NCBI RefSeq assembly: GCF_002217655.1
Contig: NZ_NEWK01000002.1
Coordinates: 993,164-1,057,163 of the forward strand
Reading direction: 5' to 3'
From: Geobacillus thermocatenulatus
GTDB taxonomy: Bacteria; Bacillota; Bacilli; Bacillales; Anoxybacillaceae
Length of the DNA: 64,000 bases
Shown in pieces: positions 7,450 through 15,833 of this stretch. Below the pieces are notes generated by a model, which was given only the letters and a program-made list of their open reading frames with translations, did not search any database and was not told where the DNA came from. Each line of letters opens with the position of its first letter. The stretch's first letter is position 1. Position numbers and translations under genes: made by a program.

Positions 7450-7744
7450 CCCACTCGTTTTCCGCCTTCATGCCGACCAGCGGCGCACCTGCTGTTTGGG
7501 CCGGCCATTTTGGGCCGGCTCCGCTATTTCCTATTTCAAACAATAGCAGTTGGACGTTTCCTTCCATCAACGTCATCCCGACAAGCTGCGCGGCTGTTTT
7601 TGCATCACCGGCTGGCGACGGCTTGACGACTTCCATCCACACCGCCCATTCCTTCAGCGAACGTTGCCCAACCAGCATCAGCGGTTCGCTGTCCATTTTT
7701 TGGCCAAAACGACGCCCGCCGGCATCCCTCATTGGCTGTGTCAT
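7337..7744 (-). CDS. Hypothetical protein overlapping a convergent gene
   Basis: This 135-aa frame starts at ATG 7744, preceded by AGGCGG and with AAGGAG further upstream; an in-frame ATG at 7780 has no ribosome site. It runs SEPLMLVGQRSLKEWAVWME...GMTLMEGNVQLLLFEIG, then VTIEWQYGW and a tail of low-complexity look. The first ~105 residues read like real protein. The last ~35 lie over the 3' end of the convergent 254-aa gene, so the native stop may have been lost. It follows the DUF1360 gene by 23 bases. Whether it is expressed is uncertain. Confidence 0.5.
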   Translation of the reverse strand: MTQPMRDAGGRRFGQKMDSEPLMLVGQRSLKEWAVWMEVVKPSPAGDAKTAAQLVGMTLMEGNVQLLLFEIGNSGAGPKWPAQTAGAPLVGMKAENEWVTIEWQYGWRQERPLAVLRNTRIHQPSMSGHCWTGEQ

Positions 7745-7767
7745 GATCTCAATAGCCGCCTTTCTCC

Positions 7768-8118
7768 TTACGACAGCCATTTACTGACGATCGTCTCCAT
7801 GATCGCCGCCCCGCCGGCAATCGCTAGAAGCATAATGAGCGGCTCAAAAACATTCGGCCAAAGCATTAGGCCAGTATAACAAAACGCCGCACACCAGATC
7901 CCCGTGCACCAATAGCAGCTCAGCAGTTCGCCAAACCAGCGACGCAGCCCGCCTCCCTTGAAAGAAAGAAATACTTGTTTGCTTCCGTCTGGAAGTTCCT
8001 GCTCCGTCCATTCGTGAAAGGGACGGCGAATCCAGGCGGTGATCGCATCATATACAATCAGCCTTGTCAGGCGAAAGCTGGCTAAACAAAGAAGGACAAA
8101 TGAAAATGGATCGTCCAT
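7768..8118 (-). CDS. DUF1360 membrane protein, YjcA-like
   Basis: This 116-aa protein starts at ATG 8118 behind GGGGGAGGGG; the upstream in-frame ATG at 8145 is less well placed. Family landmarks are FRLTRLIVYDAIT, the cysteine pair motif SCYWCTGIWCA, and a C-terminal membrane segment LIMLLAIAGGAAIMETIVSKW. DUF1360 includes B. subtilis YjcA, a sporulation-expressed protein of unknown role. The spore-gene setting agrees with that. The downstream frame 7337-7744 may be co-transcribed. Confidence 0.85.
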   Translation of the reverse strand: MDDPFSFVLLCLASFRLTRLIVYDAITAWIRRPFHEWTEQELPDGSKQVFLSFKGGGLRRWFGELLSCYWCTGIWCAAFCYTGLMLWPNVFEPLIMLLAIAGGAAIMETIVSKWLS

Positions 8119-8296
8119 GCTCCCCTCCCCCTTTCCGTCGGTCATGACCGCTAAAAAACCGATTACCTCTCCGTCGTTCTAACTTGGCAACCAGTGAATT
8201 CTCTTTGCCGCGGACGTTTGCCCAAACGCTCTCCTAAGCCAATCATATGATGGAGTATAGGTTTTTAACACAAGGGACAAGAAAGGAGGCGAAGCG

Positions 8297-8599
8297 ATGT
8301 ACCATGTCTTTTTCAACCGACGCCCAACCCGACCCCGCCTTCCCCGTGCTCTTTACGAACAGCTGACCGCGCTTCCACTCAACACTGAGGTTAACGTGCA
8401 CACCACCAACGAGACGCATTACAATGCGCTTTTTCTCGGCTTCGAGCCGCGGACGAACAACGTCTCACTGTTGGTTGACCGCTTTTATAAAGACGGGGGG
8501 CGCTCCCTTGCGATCGATGCAACCACAATCACCGCAATCGATCTCCCTGTTTCCATGCGGCCGGCTTCATCCGCTGATTCGGATGACGAGGAAGAATAA
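8297..8599 (+). CDS. Small hypothetical protein with acidic tail
   Basis: This 100-aa protein has an excellent ribosome site (AAAGGAGG, 8 bases before ATG). The core NTEVNVHTTNETHYNALFLGF...NNVSLLVDRFY...ITAIDLP is a five-strand pattern that could be an LSm/SH3-like small barrel. The end is acidic (SADSDDEEE). No family was firmly recognised. A weak GC stem followed by TTATTTTTTT at ~8612-8658 may terminate it before the CotS-like gene. Confidence 0.68.
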   Translation: MYHVFFNRRPTRPRLPRALYEQLTALPLNTEVNVHTTNETHYNALFLGFEPRTNNVSLLVDRFYKDGGRSLAIDATTITAIDLPVSMRPASSADSDDEEE

Positions 8600-8760
8600 C
8601 CAAGAAAGAAAGCACAGCCGGCTGACGCCAACCAGCGCGGTCGGCGCTTATTTTTTTGGCGACGCCGTTTTCTCATTGACTAGTACGCTTGTCTATACAT
8701 TCTCTTCTCGTATTACATACACTTTTATCAATCGACAATGGATGCTAGGAGGAACTGATC

Positions 8761-9756
8761 TTGGCTTCGAAACGATCTCGCTTGTTGTTTGACATTTTAA
8801 GCCGTTACGACCTGACTGGAACTGAAGTCGATATCATGAAGGAACTGAAAAAAGAAAAAGTATGGCTTGTGCGAAACAAAAAAACGAGGGAACGGTACGT
8901 GCTGAAACGGCTGAGCGAAGACAAAACGAATTTTCCGATTTTGCTTCATTCAAAGCTGTACCAAGAAGGATTTCATGTCCCAAAAATCTTCCAAACGAAA
9001 ACAGACCAATATTACATCCACCGAAAAGGCCATTACTACTATTTGATGGACTACATCGTCCCAAGCGGAACGAAGCCCTCTTTCCAACAACGGATCGAAG
9101 GGCTCGCCCGCTTTCATGCTCACAGTCTGTTTGCCGATTGGGCCGGCCCCTGCCCTTCATCGTTTCCGGAGCCGAAAGACGTGCTGAGCGCACATCGGCA
9201 AAAAGCAGCACAGTTAGAGGAGCAGGCAAAGGCCATCGATCATAGTGACGCTCTTTCTCATATAATGGAACAGATGGCTGGAATCGCGAATCAAAGTTAT
9301 GCATGGCTTGAAAAAAGCAATCTAGCTGATTTTTGCCGCTCAGCGAAAGAACGAAAGGCCATTTGCCACGGGGATTACAACAGCAACAACCTTTTATTGG
9401 CGGAAAACCACGAAATCATGATGATTGACTTTGACCTCGCCTACTATGGTCTTCCGCTTGATGATTTTCGCTTTTTGCTTATTTCTTTGACGAAAAACCC
9501 GAAAAACGATGCGGTAAAACGAACGGAGCTGCTATTTGACCTTTATTTCTCCGTTTGTTCCCTGTATGCTCCATACAAAAGTGTCTATTTGGCTGATGCC
9601 ATGTTTCCGCACGTGTTTTACAGCGAAACGGTCGGCCAAGAAAAGCAAAAGCGGGCGGTAAACAGCCCAGCGTCCTTGGACTTGCTCACCCGCCTCGCCG
9701 AACAGGAAACAAAAAAATTCGCATTCTTGTCCGATTTTCTCAAAAGCGAGGGATAG
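8761..9756 (+). CDS. CotS-family spore coat protein (kinase-like fold)
   Basis: This 331-aa protein starts at TTG, with AGGAGG 8 bases upstream. It has an aminoglycoside-phosphotransferase-like fold: an N-lobe with VWLVRNKKTRERYVLKRL, the Brenner-type HGDYNSNNLLL around residue 203, and the metal-binding IDFDLAYYG about 20 residues later. This is the CotS/CotI/YsxE/YutH group of coat proteins. The catalytic Asp and Asn are present, so kinase activity on a sugar or protein substrate is possible though unproven. A glycosyltransferase gene follows after 6 bases, as in other cotS-cotSA pairs. Confidence 0.85.
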   Translation: MASKRSRLLFDILSRYDLTGTEVDIMKELKKEKVWLVRNKKTRERYVLKRLSEDKTNFPILLHSKLYQEGFHVPKIFQTKTDQYYIHRKGHYYYLMDYIVPSGTKPSFQQRIEGLARFHAHSLFADWAGPCPSSFPEPKDVLSAHRQKAAQLEEQAKAIDHSDALSHIMEQMAGIANQSYAWLEKSNLADFCRSAKERKAICHGDYNSNNLLLAENHEIMMIDFDLAYYGLPLDDFRFLLISLTKNPKNDAVKRTELLFDLYFSVCSLYAPYKSVYLADAMFPHVFYSETVGQEKQKRAVNSPASLDLLTRLAEQETKKFAFLSDFLKSEG

Positions 9757-9762
9757 AGAAAC

Positions 9763-10845
9763 ATGAAACAAACGATCGCCCACTTTCTTCATGAAAAAAT
9801 GAAAATCAATCAACGTTTTATTTACAACCAAATGGTTCATTTAAAAAAATACCGCCCGATCATGATTGGGTCATTCGCCGATGACAGCAGCCATCCGTTT
9901 CCTCTCATCAACTATTATCACCTCAACGACATCGAAGATTTCGGCCGCTTCGCCAAAGAACAAAATATCGTCGCGATTCATGCTCACCATGGAAAGCATG
10001 CCGTCGAAATTCTCCCGTTTTGCATCGCCCATCGCATTCCGCTTGTCGTCAGCATCCGCGGCCGCGATGGATCGGCGAAGCATCAAAGCTTGCGGCGCAA
10101 TCAAAAACGGTACCATTTGCTCAAACAGCACGGGGCGCTCTTTCTTCCTGTCTGCCGCTATCTTGCCAATGAACTGATCACGCTAGGCTTTCCGCCGGAA
10201 AAAATCCAAGTTCTCTACGGCGGCATCGAGCTCGATTTATTTCCGTACCGGGAACGGACGATTCCGGAGAACGGAGACATCATCATTCTCTCGATCGGCC
10301 GGCTCGTCGAGAAAAAAGGGTTTTTAACGCTCGTGCGCGCCTTTTGGCGCGTGCATGCGGTTCATCCGCGCTGCCGCCTCCGCATCATCGGCAGCGGCAA
10401 AGAGGAAGAAAACATCCGCCGGCTTGTCAGCGAGCTGAAGCTCGATCCGTTTGTCGACCTGCTGGGTGCCATGGATGCCGCTTCAATCGCCCGCGAAATG
10501 GAACGCGCCCATCTATTTTGCCTGGCGAGCGAGACCGCTTCAGACGGAGACATTGAAGGCATCCCCAACGTATTGAAAGAAGCGATGGCAAGCGGGCTGC
10601 CGGTCATCTCAACGAATCACGCCGGCATCCCCGAATTGATCGAACACAAACGCACCGGCTATCTCGCACCAGAAAGAGACGACCTTGAGCTAGCGAACGG
10701 CATTGGCTTTTTCCTGGAACATCCGGAACGAATTCCATCCTTCACGAAAAAAGCGCGCAAAGTGATTGAACAGCGGTTTGATATCACAAAACAAATCAAG
10801 GTGCAGGAGCGGTTGTATGATGAATTCATCAAAAAAACCAGGTAA
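9763..10845 (+). CDS. GT4-family glycosyltransferase (spore coat glycan)
   Basis: This 360-aa GT-B enzyme has the C-terminal nucleotide-sugar site of family GT4: IGSGKEEENI, then EGIPNVLKEAMASGLPVIST (the E-x7-E motif) and GIPELIEHKRTGYL. The N-terminal acceptor domain contains AIHAHHGKHAVEIL. It forms a tight pair with the CotS-like gene upstream (6-base gap) and its stop lies inside a terminator, so the two form a bicistronic unit. CotSA-like enzymes decorate the spore coat; donor and acceptor are not predictable from sequence. Confidence 0.87.
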   Translation: MKQTIAHFLHEKMKINQRFIYNQMVHLKKYRPIMIGSFADDSSHPFPLINYYHLNDIEDFGRFAKEQNIVAIHAHHGKHAVEILPFCIAHRIPLVVSIRGRDGSAKHQSLRRNQKRYHLLKQHGALFLPVCRYLANELITLGFPPEKIQVLYGGIELDLFPYRERTIPENGDIIILSIGRLVEKKGFLTLVRAFWRVHAVHPRCRLRIIGSGKEEENIRRLVSELKLDPFVDLLGAMDAASIAREMERAHLFCLASETASDGDIEGIPNVLKEAMASGLPVISTNHAGIPELIEHKRTGYLAPERDDLELANGIGFFLEHPERIPSFTKKARKVIEQRFDITKQIKVQERLYDEFIKKTR

Positions 10846-10862
10846 TGGTCACCTGGTTTTTT
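10831..10862 (+). terminator. Terminator of the CotS-like/GT4 unit
   Basis: AAAAAACCAGGT and ACCTGGTTTTTT form a stem that starts in the last codons of the glycosyltransferase gene, with a 7-base loop and a T run. The following ~230 bases to the dehydrogenase gene show no gene. Confidence 0.9.
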
Positions 10863-11094
10863 GTTGCTCCGTTTTCTTGTCCCATATCCAGCCGCAGGGA
10901 TCATCGCTTTTTTGACCGCCTCTTTTCTCCCGTGTCTTTTTTATATCGTATTCGCTTTCGAATGACGGGGAAGGTTGTCCGACGAAAATAGGCCGCACCA
11001 TTTTCAGCGTTTTAGGCGCTTGCCATGTAGCAAACCACGCTTGTCTGTTAATACGCTATAAAAGCCGGAGATCTAACGAAGGAGGCCTATTAGC

Positions 11095-12378
11095 ATGAAC
11101 ATTTGCATCATTGGCGCTGGCTACGTCGGACTAACCACCGCTGCCGTCCTTGCTGAACTTGGGCATGACGTGCATTGCATCGATCATGACGAACGGAAAA
11201 TCCGCCTGCTCAATAACGGGGAAATTCCGTTTTATGAGCCAGGGCTCGAAGAATTGATTGCCAAACACCATCATGATTTGACGTTCAGCGGCCGCTGGGA
11301 TGATATCAAACGGGCGGCCGTCGTTGTCATTTGTGTCGGCACCCCGCCGCGGTCCGACGGCAGCACCGACTTGCGTTATATCGAAGCGGTGCTCAACCGT
11401 TTGGCGACAATGATCGAATCGTACAAAACGATCGTCACGAAAAGCACCGTCCCGCCGGGGACGAATGAATGGATGCGCGCCGAGCTCATCCGCAAAGGAG
11501 TGAAGCCGCAGTTGTTCCGCATCGTATCCAACCCGGAGTTTTTGCGCGAAGGGTCGGCTGTCTACGATATGTTCCATCCAGACAAAATTGTCGTCGGACT
11601 CGAACCGGATGATGACCAATCGCTTGCCGTCATGCAGGCGGTGTATGCCGGCATCAATGCCCCTTACCTCACAACGAGCCTCACCGGCGCGGAACTGATC
11701 AAATACGCCGCCAACGCGTTCTTGGCAACGAAAATATCCTTTATTAACGAAATGGCGCGCATTTGTGACGCGTTTACCGTCGATGTCAATGACATCGCCC
11801 GCGGGATCGGCCTCGACCCACGCATCGGCTCGCACTTTTTGCGGGCCGGCCTCGGCTATGGCGGCTCCTGTTTTCCAAAGGACGTCAAGGCGCTCGAACA
11901 TGCGGCGCGCTCACGCCAAGTGGAGCCGCATTTGCTGAAGGCGGTGCAGACCGTCAACGCCACCCAGCTTGACTTTTGCTTTCAAAAACTCAATGAACAG
12001 TTGGCCCCATTGACGGACAAAAAGATCACCGTGCTTGGCATCGCCTTTAAGCCGAATACGGACGATACACGTGTTTCCCCTGCTGAAGCACTCATCCGCC
12101 GATTGAGCGAAAACGGCTGCACGATCGCCGCCTACGACCCGAAGGCAACGCTCTCGGAGCCGCTCGCCCGCGTAACACAAGTCCAGTCGGTGTACGAAGC
12201 GATCCAAGGGGCGGATGGCTTGGTCATCGCCACCGATTGGGACGAATTCCGCACGCTTGACTGGGAGCAAGTGAAAGCGGCGATGAATGGAACGCTCGTG
12301 TTTGACGGTCGAAACTGTTTGGATCGCCATGCAGTCGAACAAAGCGGTTTGCGCTACATGGGGGTGGGGCGTCCGTGA
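11095..12378 (+). CDS. ugd: UDP-glucose 6-dehydrogenase
   Basis: This 427-aa enzyme oxidises UDP-glucose to UDP-glucuronate with two NAD+. The N-terminal Rossmann motif GAGYVGLTTAAVLAELGH is clear, and the catalytic cysteine sits in GYGGSCFPKDVKAL near residue 260. The C-terminal domain has IAFKPNTDDTR. The ribosome site GGAGG is upstream of ATG. The gene overlaps the epimerase gene by 4 bases. It corresponds in position and partners to B. subtilis ytcA of the ytcABC spore-glycan operon rather than to tuaD of teichuronic acid synthesis. Confidence 0.93.
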   Translation: MNICIIGAGYVGLTTAAVLAELGHDVHCIDHDERKIRLLNNGEIPFYEPGLEELIAKHHHDLTFSGRWDDIKRAAVVVICVGTPPRSDGSTDLRYIEAVLNRLATMIESYKTIVTKSTVPPGTNEWMRAELIRKGVKPQLFRIVSNPEFLREGSAVYDMFHPDKIVVGLEPDDDQSLAVMQAVYAGINAPYLTTSLTGAELIKYAANAFLATKISFINEMARICDAFTVDVNDIARGIGLDPRIGSHFLRAGLGYGGSCFPKDVKALEHAARSRQVEPHLLKAVQTVNATQLDFCFQKLNEQLAPLTDKKITVLGIAFKPNTDDTRVSPAEALIRRLSENGCTIAAYDPKATLSEPLARVTQVQSVYEAIQGADGLVIATDWDEFRTLDWEQVKAAMNGTLVFDGRNCLDRHAVEQSGLRYMGVGRP

Positions 12379-13331
12379 ACATTCTCGTCACCGGTGCGGC
12401 TGGATTTATCGGCTCCCATTTATGCGAAAAACTGCTCGAAAACGACGAGCATCATGTCATCGGCGTCGACGGTTTTCTCGGACCGACGCCGGCGCCGCTA
12501 AAAGCGAACAACATTGCCCATTTGCAGTCTCATCCACGGTTTACCTTTCTTGAGCTAGATTTGTTGACAGCCGATTTGCCGTCCTTGCTGCAAAACGTCG
12601 AAGCGGTCTACCACTTAGCCGGCATGCCCGGCGTGCGAACGAGCTGGGGAACGGAGTTTGCCGCCTACGCTGCACACAACATTTCCGCCACCCAGCGGCT
12701 GCTTGAGGCATGCAAAGACCGGCCGCTCAAACGGTTCATCTACACTTCGACCTCATCCGTCTATGGCGAGCGAAGTGGACCGTTGTCGGAAACGCTTGAA
12801 CCGACCCCGCTCTCCCCGTATGGCATTACAAAGCTCACCGGCGAACATTTATGTCGCGTTTACTTTCGCGAGTTCGCCGTACCGATCGTCATTTTGCGCT
12901 ATTTCACCGTCTACGGCCCGCGCCAGCGCCCGGACATGTCGTTTCACCGCTTCATCCGTCAGCTGCTCGCTGGACAACCGCTCATTGTATTCGGCGACGG
13001 AACACAATCGCGTGATTTCACCTATATTTCTGACTGCGTTGATGGAACGATCGCCGCAATCGAGCGGGATGACGTCATTGGAGAAACGATCAATATCGGC
13101 GGAAAAGAACGAGCATCGGTCAATGAGGTAATCCGGCTGCTTGAAAAGCTGACGGGAAAACACGCGAACACTCAGTATACCCCCGCCGCCCGCGGAGAGC
13201 CGAAACAAACGTGGGCCGACTTGACAAAAGCGGAGCGGCTGCTTGGGTACAAGCCGGTTGTAACGCTTGAGGACGGCCTGCAAAAAGAGATTGAATACAT
13301 CCGTTCGCTGTATGAGGGTGAGCATTCATGA
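12375..13331 (+). CDS. NAD-dependent UDP-sugar epimerase (YtcB-like)
   Basis: This 318-aa extended short-chain dehydrogenase has the cofactor loop GAAGFIGSHLCEKL at the N-terminus, the serine segment STSSVYG and the catalytic YGITK (YxxxK). Coupling to ugd through a 4-base overlap suggests it acts on UDP-glucuronate, probably as a 4-epimerase giving UDP-galacturonate. UDP-glucose is an alternative substrate. It overlaps the next glycosyltransferase gene by 4 bases, so the three are translated together, as in B. subtilis ytcA-ytcB-ytcC. Confidence 0.88.
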   Translation: MNILVTGAAGFIGSHLCEKLLENDEHHVIGVDGFLGPTPAPLKANNIAHLQSHPRFTFLELDLLTADLPSLLQNVEAVYHLAGMPGVRTSWGTEFAAYAAHNISATQRLLEACKDRPLKRFIYTSTSSVYGERSGPLSETLEPTPLSPYGITKLTGEHLCRVYFREFAVPIVILRYFTVYGPRQRPDMSFHRFIRQLLAGQPLIVFGDGTQSRDFTYISDCVDGTIAAIERDDVIGETINIGGKERASVNEVIRLLEKLTGKHANTQYTPAARGEPKQTWADLTKAERLLGYKPVVTLEDGLQKEIEYIRSLYEGEHS

Positions 13332-14482
13332 AAATCGCCTATGTCTGCACCGAAAAGCTGCCCGCCCCAGCAGTGCGGGGCGGGGCCATTCAAATGATGA
13401 TCGATGGGATTGCTCCCTTGATCGCCCGCCGCCACGAACTGACGATTTTTTCAATCGCTGATCCGCTTTTGCCGCCTGAAGAGACAGACGGAGACATCCG
13501 CTACATCCGTTTTCCAAAAGCCACGTATGAAACGGATGTGGCACGTGCGCTGGCCGCGCACAAATTCGATGTCGTCCACGTCTTCAATCGTCCTGTTCCG
13601 CTCATCGATTACCAAGCGGCGGCTCCGCAAAGCGCCTTTGTGCTAAGCCTGCATAACGACATGTTTTCCCCGCTGAAAATGACAGCCAATCAGGCGAAGC
13701 GGGCGCTAGACGCCTGCACCTTGCTGACCGCCGTCAGTGAATACATCAAACAGACGGTGACTGACCGGTACTTGGTGGACCCGAAAAAAATCAAAGTCAT
13801 TTATTCCGGAGTCAACCTTGCCCAGTACATCCCCGTCTGGACGGAAGAAGGCAGGCGCATCCGCCAGTCGGAACGCAAAGCGTACGGACTCACCGATAAA
13901 AAAGTCGTTCTCTTTCTCGGCCGGCTCAGCAAAACAAAAGGACCGCATTTGCTGATCCAATGTCTTCCCTCCCTTTTAACCCGCCATCCCGAGACAGCAC
14001 TGGTTATTGCCGGTGGAAAATGGTTCAACGACAATAGCCGAAGCGAATACATTGATTGGCTTTATGAATTGGCATCGCCAATGGCCGATCGCATCATCTT
14101 TACAAACTACGTTCCACACAACCATATCCCAAAACTGCTTTTAATCGCCGATGTGTTTGTATGCAGCTCGCAATGGCACGAGCCGCTCGCCCGCGTCCAT
14201 TATGAGGCGATGGCCGCCGGCATTCCGGTCGTGACGACCAACCGCGGCGGCAATGCCGAAATCGTCCGCCACGGCGAGACCGGCTTTGTCATCGATGACT
14301 ACCAAAACCCGCACGCTTTTTTTGAAGCGATTGATTACATGCTTGTGAATAAACATGAAGCGGAAACCATGGCGAAAAACGCAAGAATGCTCGTTGAACA
14401 GCAATTTCAATTCCACCATGTGGCCAAGCGGTTTGAAACGGTTTATATCGAAGCCTATTCCTCCCTTTCCCCAAACCAATAA
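13328..14482 (+). CDS. GT4-family glycosyltransferase (YtcC/CotSA-like)
   Basis: This 384-aa GT-B glycosyltransferase has an N-terminal YVCTEKLPAPAVRGGAIQ signature shared with the second enzyme at 15834. The donor-domain motifs are FLGRLSKTKGPHLLIQ and HEPLARVHYEAMAAGIPVVTT (E-x7-E near residue 285). It is the third gene of the ugd-epimerase operon and is followed by a terminator. The context suggests it transfers the uronic acid made by the two preceding enzymes to a spore-surface polymer. Confidence 0.88.
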   Translation: MKIAYVCTEKLPAPAVRGGAIQMMIDGIAPLIARRHELTIFSIADPLLPPEETDGDIRYIRFPKATYETDVARALAAHKFDVVHVFNRPVPLIDYQAAAPQSAFVLSLHNDMFSPLKMTANQAKRALDACTLLTAVSEYIKQTVTDRYLVDPKKIKVIYSGVNLAQYIPVWTEEGRRIRQSERKAYGLTDKKVVLFLGRLSKTKGPHLLIQCLPSLLTRHPETALVIAGGKWFNDNSRSEYIDWLYELASPMADRIIFTNYVPHNHIPKLLLIADVFVCSSQWHEPLARVHYEAMAAGIPVVTTNRGGNAEIVRHGETGFVIDDYQNPHAFFEAIDYMLVNKHEAETMAKNARMLVEQQFQFHHVAKRFETVYIEAYSSLSPNQ

Positions 14483-14483
14483 G

Positions 14484-14520
14484 GGCTGTCTAAAAGAAAT
14501 TTTTTCGGGACAGCCTTTTT
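14484..14520 (+). terminator. Terminator of ugd-epimerase-GT operon
   Basis: GGCTGTC...GGGACAGCC with an inner AAAAG/TTTTT segment is followed by a T run, immediately after the stop at 14482. The outer stem is the same as at 355-391. The ~215 bases from here to 14737 hold no gene that I can see. Confidence 0.85.
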
Positions 14521-14736
14521 CTTGTTTCTCTGAAACCAACAATGCCACTTCTTTTTCATTGCATCCCTGTGGGGGTGCTTCCTCCGCAGCGAACGCCATC
14601 AGCTTCAGGATCATAGAGACAGATCCTAATAAGTTAATGAGCTTACCCAGTCCAATTTTGTTCTCCATACATATCCTAGTAGCAATCACACCTATTTCGT
14701 TTCGTCCATTCCCAAATACCCGACAGGAGGGATAGC

Positions 14737-15831
14737 ATGAAAGACATCGTGATTGAACCATGGCTCGTGGATGAAACGACCCATGAGTTTTTTGTCCCTG
14801 AGTATATCATCCAGCTGGCAGAAGAAGTGCTGAAACATTACGATTTATCCGTTCAAAATATGCAAATCATCACAACAAAACCAGACAAAGGAGGAGCCAT
14901 TTGGAAGCTCGAAACAAAATCAGGCCCGAAAAGTTTGAAGCTGCTGCACCGGAGGCCGACAAGGAGCCTATTCAGCTTAGGAGCACAAGAATATTTAGTG
15001 GAAGTGCGCAAGGCAAGAGTGCCGCCAATTGTAAAAACAAAGGATGGAAAACGTTATGTCGAGGCAGGAGGAAAACTATGGTTTGTGGCGGAATGGATTG
15101 AACCGTTGACGCCGGTTGCAAAGGATTTGGAAGGAGCAAGAAAGCTTTGTTATGCCCTTGGAGAATTCCATCGCCTAAGCAAAGGATACGTCCCCCCGAA
15201 GCAGGCGGAAATGGCCTCGCGACTGCACAAGTGGCCAAAAAACTATGAAAAGATGATCACGAAAATGAGCTGGTTTCGGAACATTGCCCAATACTACCCT
15301 GAAATGCCGGCAAGCCCACCGTTATTAGAAGTAGTTGACCGATTTAAAGAACAGGCGCGAAAAGGCATGGAACGATTCCTGCAATCCAACTATGTTGAAT
15401 TCGTCAAGCAAGGAACGGCTCATTGGGGGTTGGTTCACCAAGACTACGGTTGGTCCAACGGCCAAATGGGAGCGGACGGAATGTGGATTATTGATCTCGA
15501 CGGAGTTGCCTTTGACCTTCCCATTCGTGATTTACGAAAACTCATTAGCGGCGCAATGGCCGATTTATACAAATGGGATGCAACATGGGTGCGGGAAATG
15601 ATTCTAGCGTACCATGAAGCAAATCCAATCACACCTGAATTATACGAGCTTTTGATGATTGATTTGGCCATGCCAAACGAATTTTACAAAAATATGAAGG
15701 AAGTCGTCTATGAACCAGAAACCTTTCTCAATGAACAAACCGCACAGCTCATTCAAACGATTGTCGAAACCGACCAGTCGAAGTGGCCTGTATTGGCAGA
15801 AATCGAAAATGACTGGAAAGGAATGGGATAA
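14737..15831 (+). CDS. CotS-family spore coat protein (second copy)
   Basis: This 364-aa kinase-fold coat protein is of the CotS/CotI type. The N-lobe has GGAIWKLETKSGPKSLKLLHR, the Brenner-like motif is HQDYGWSNGQM near residue 233, and the metal-loop equivalent is IIDLDGVAFDLPIRDLRK. The ribosome site AGGAGG lies close to the ATG. The gene is followed after 2 bases by a CotSA-like glycosyltransferase, repeating the pair arrangement at 8761-10845. The protein is closer in length and motifs to authentic CotS (about 350 aa) than the 331-aa protein upstream. Confidence 0.9.
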   Translation: MKDIVIEPWLVDETTHEFFVPEYIIQLAEEVLKHYDLSVQNMQIITTKPDKGGAIWKLETKSGPKSLKLLHRRPTRSLFSLGAQEYLVEVRKARVPPIVKTKDGKRYVEAGGKLWFVAEWIEPLTPVAKDLEGARKLCYALGEFHRLSKGYVPPKQAEMASRLHKWPKNYEKMITKMSWFRNIAQYYPEMPASPPLLEVVDRFKEQARKGMERFLQSNYVEFVKQGTAHWGLVHQDYGWSNGQMGADGMWIIDLDGVAFDLPIRDLRKLISGAMADLYKWDATWVREMILAYHEANPITPELYELLMIDLAMPNEFYKNMKEVVYEPETFLNEQTAQLIQTIVETDQSKWPVLAEIENDWKGMG

Positions 15832-15833
15832 AT

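Noticed and set aside
7392-7787. 131-codon plus-strand frame
   Set aside because: Composition is antisense-like (many Ser, Pro, Ile) and no ribosome site; the minus-strand frame is more protein-like.
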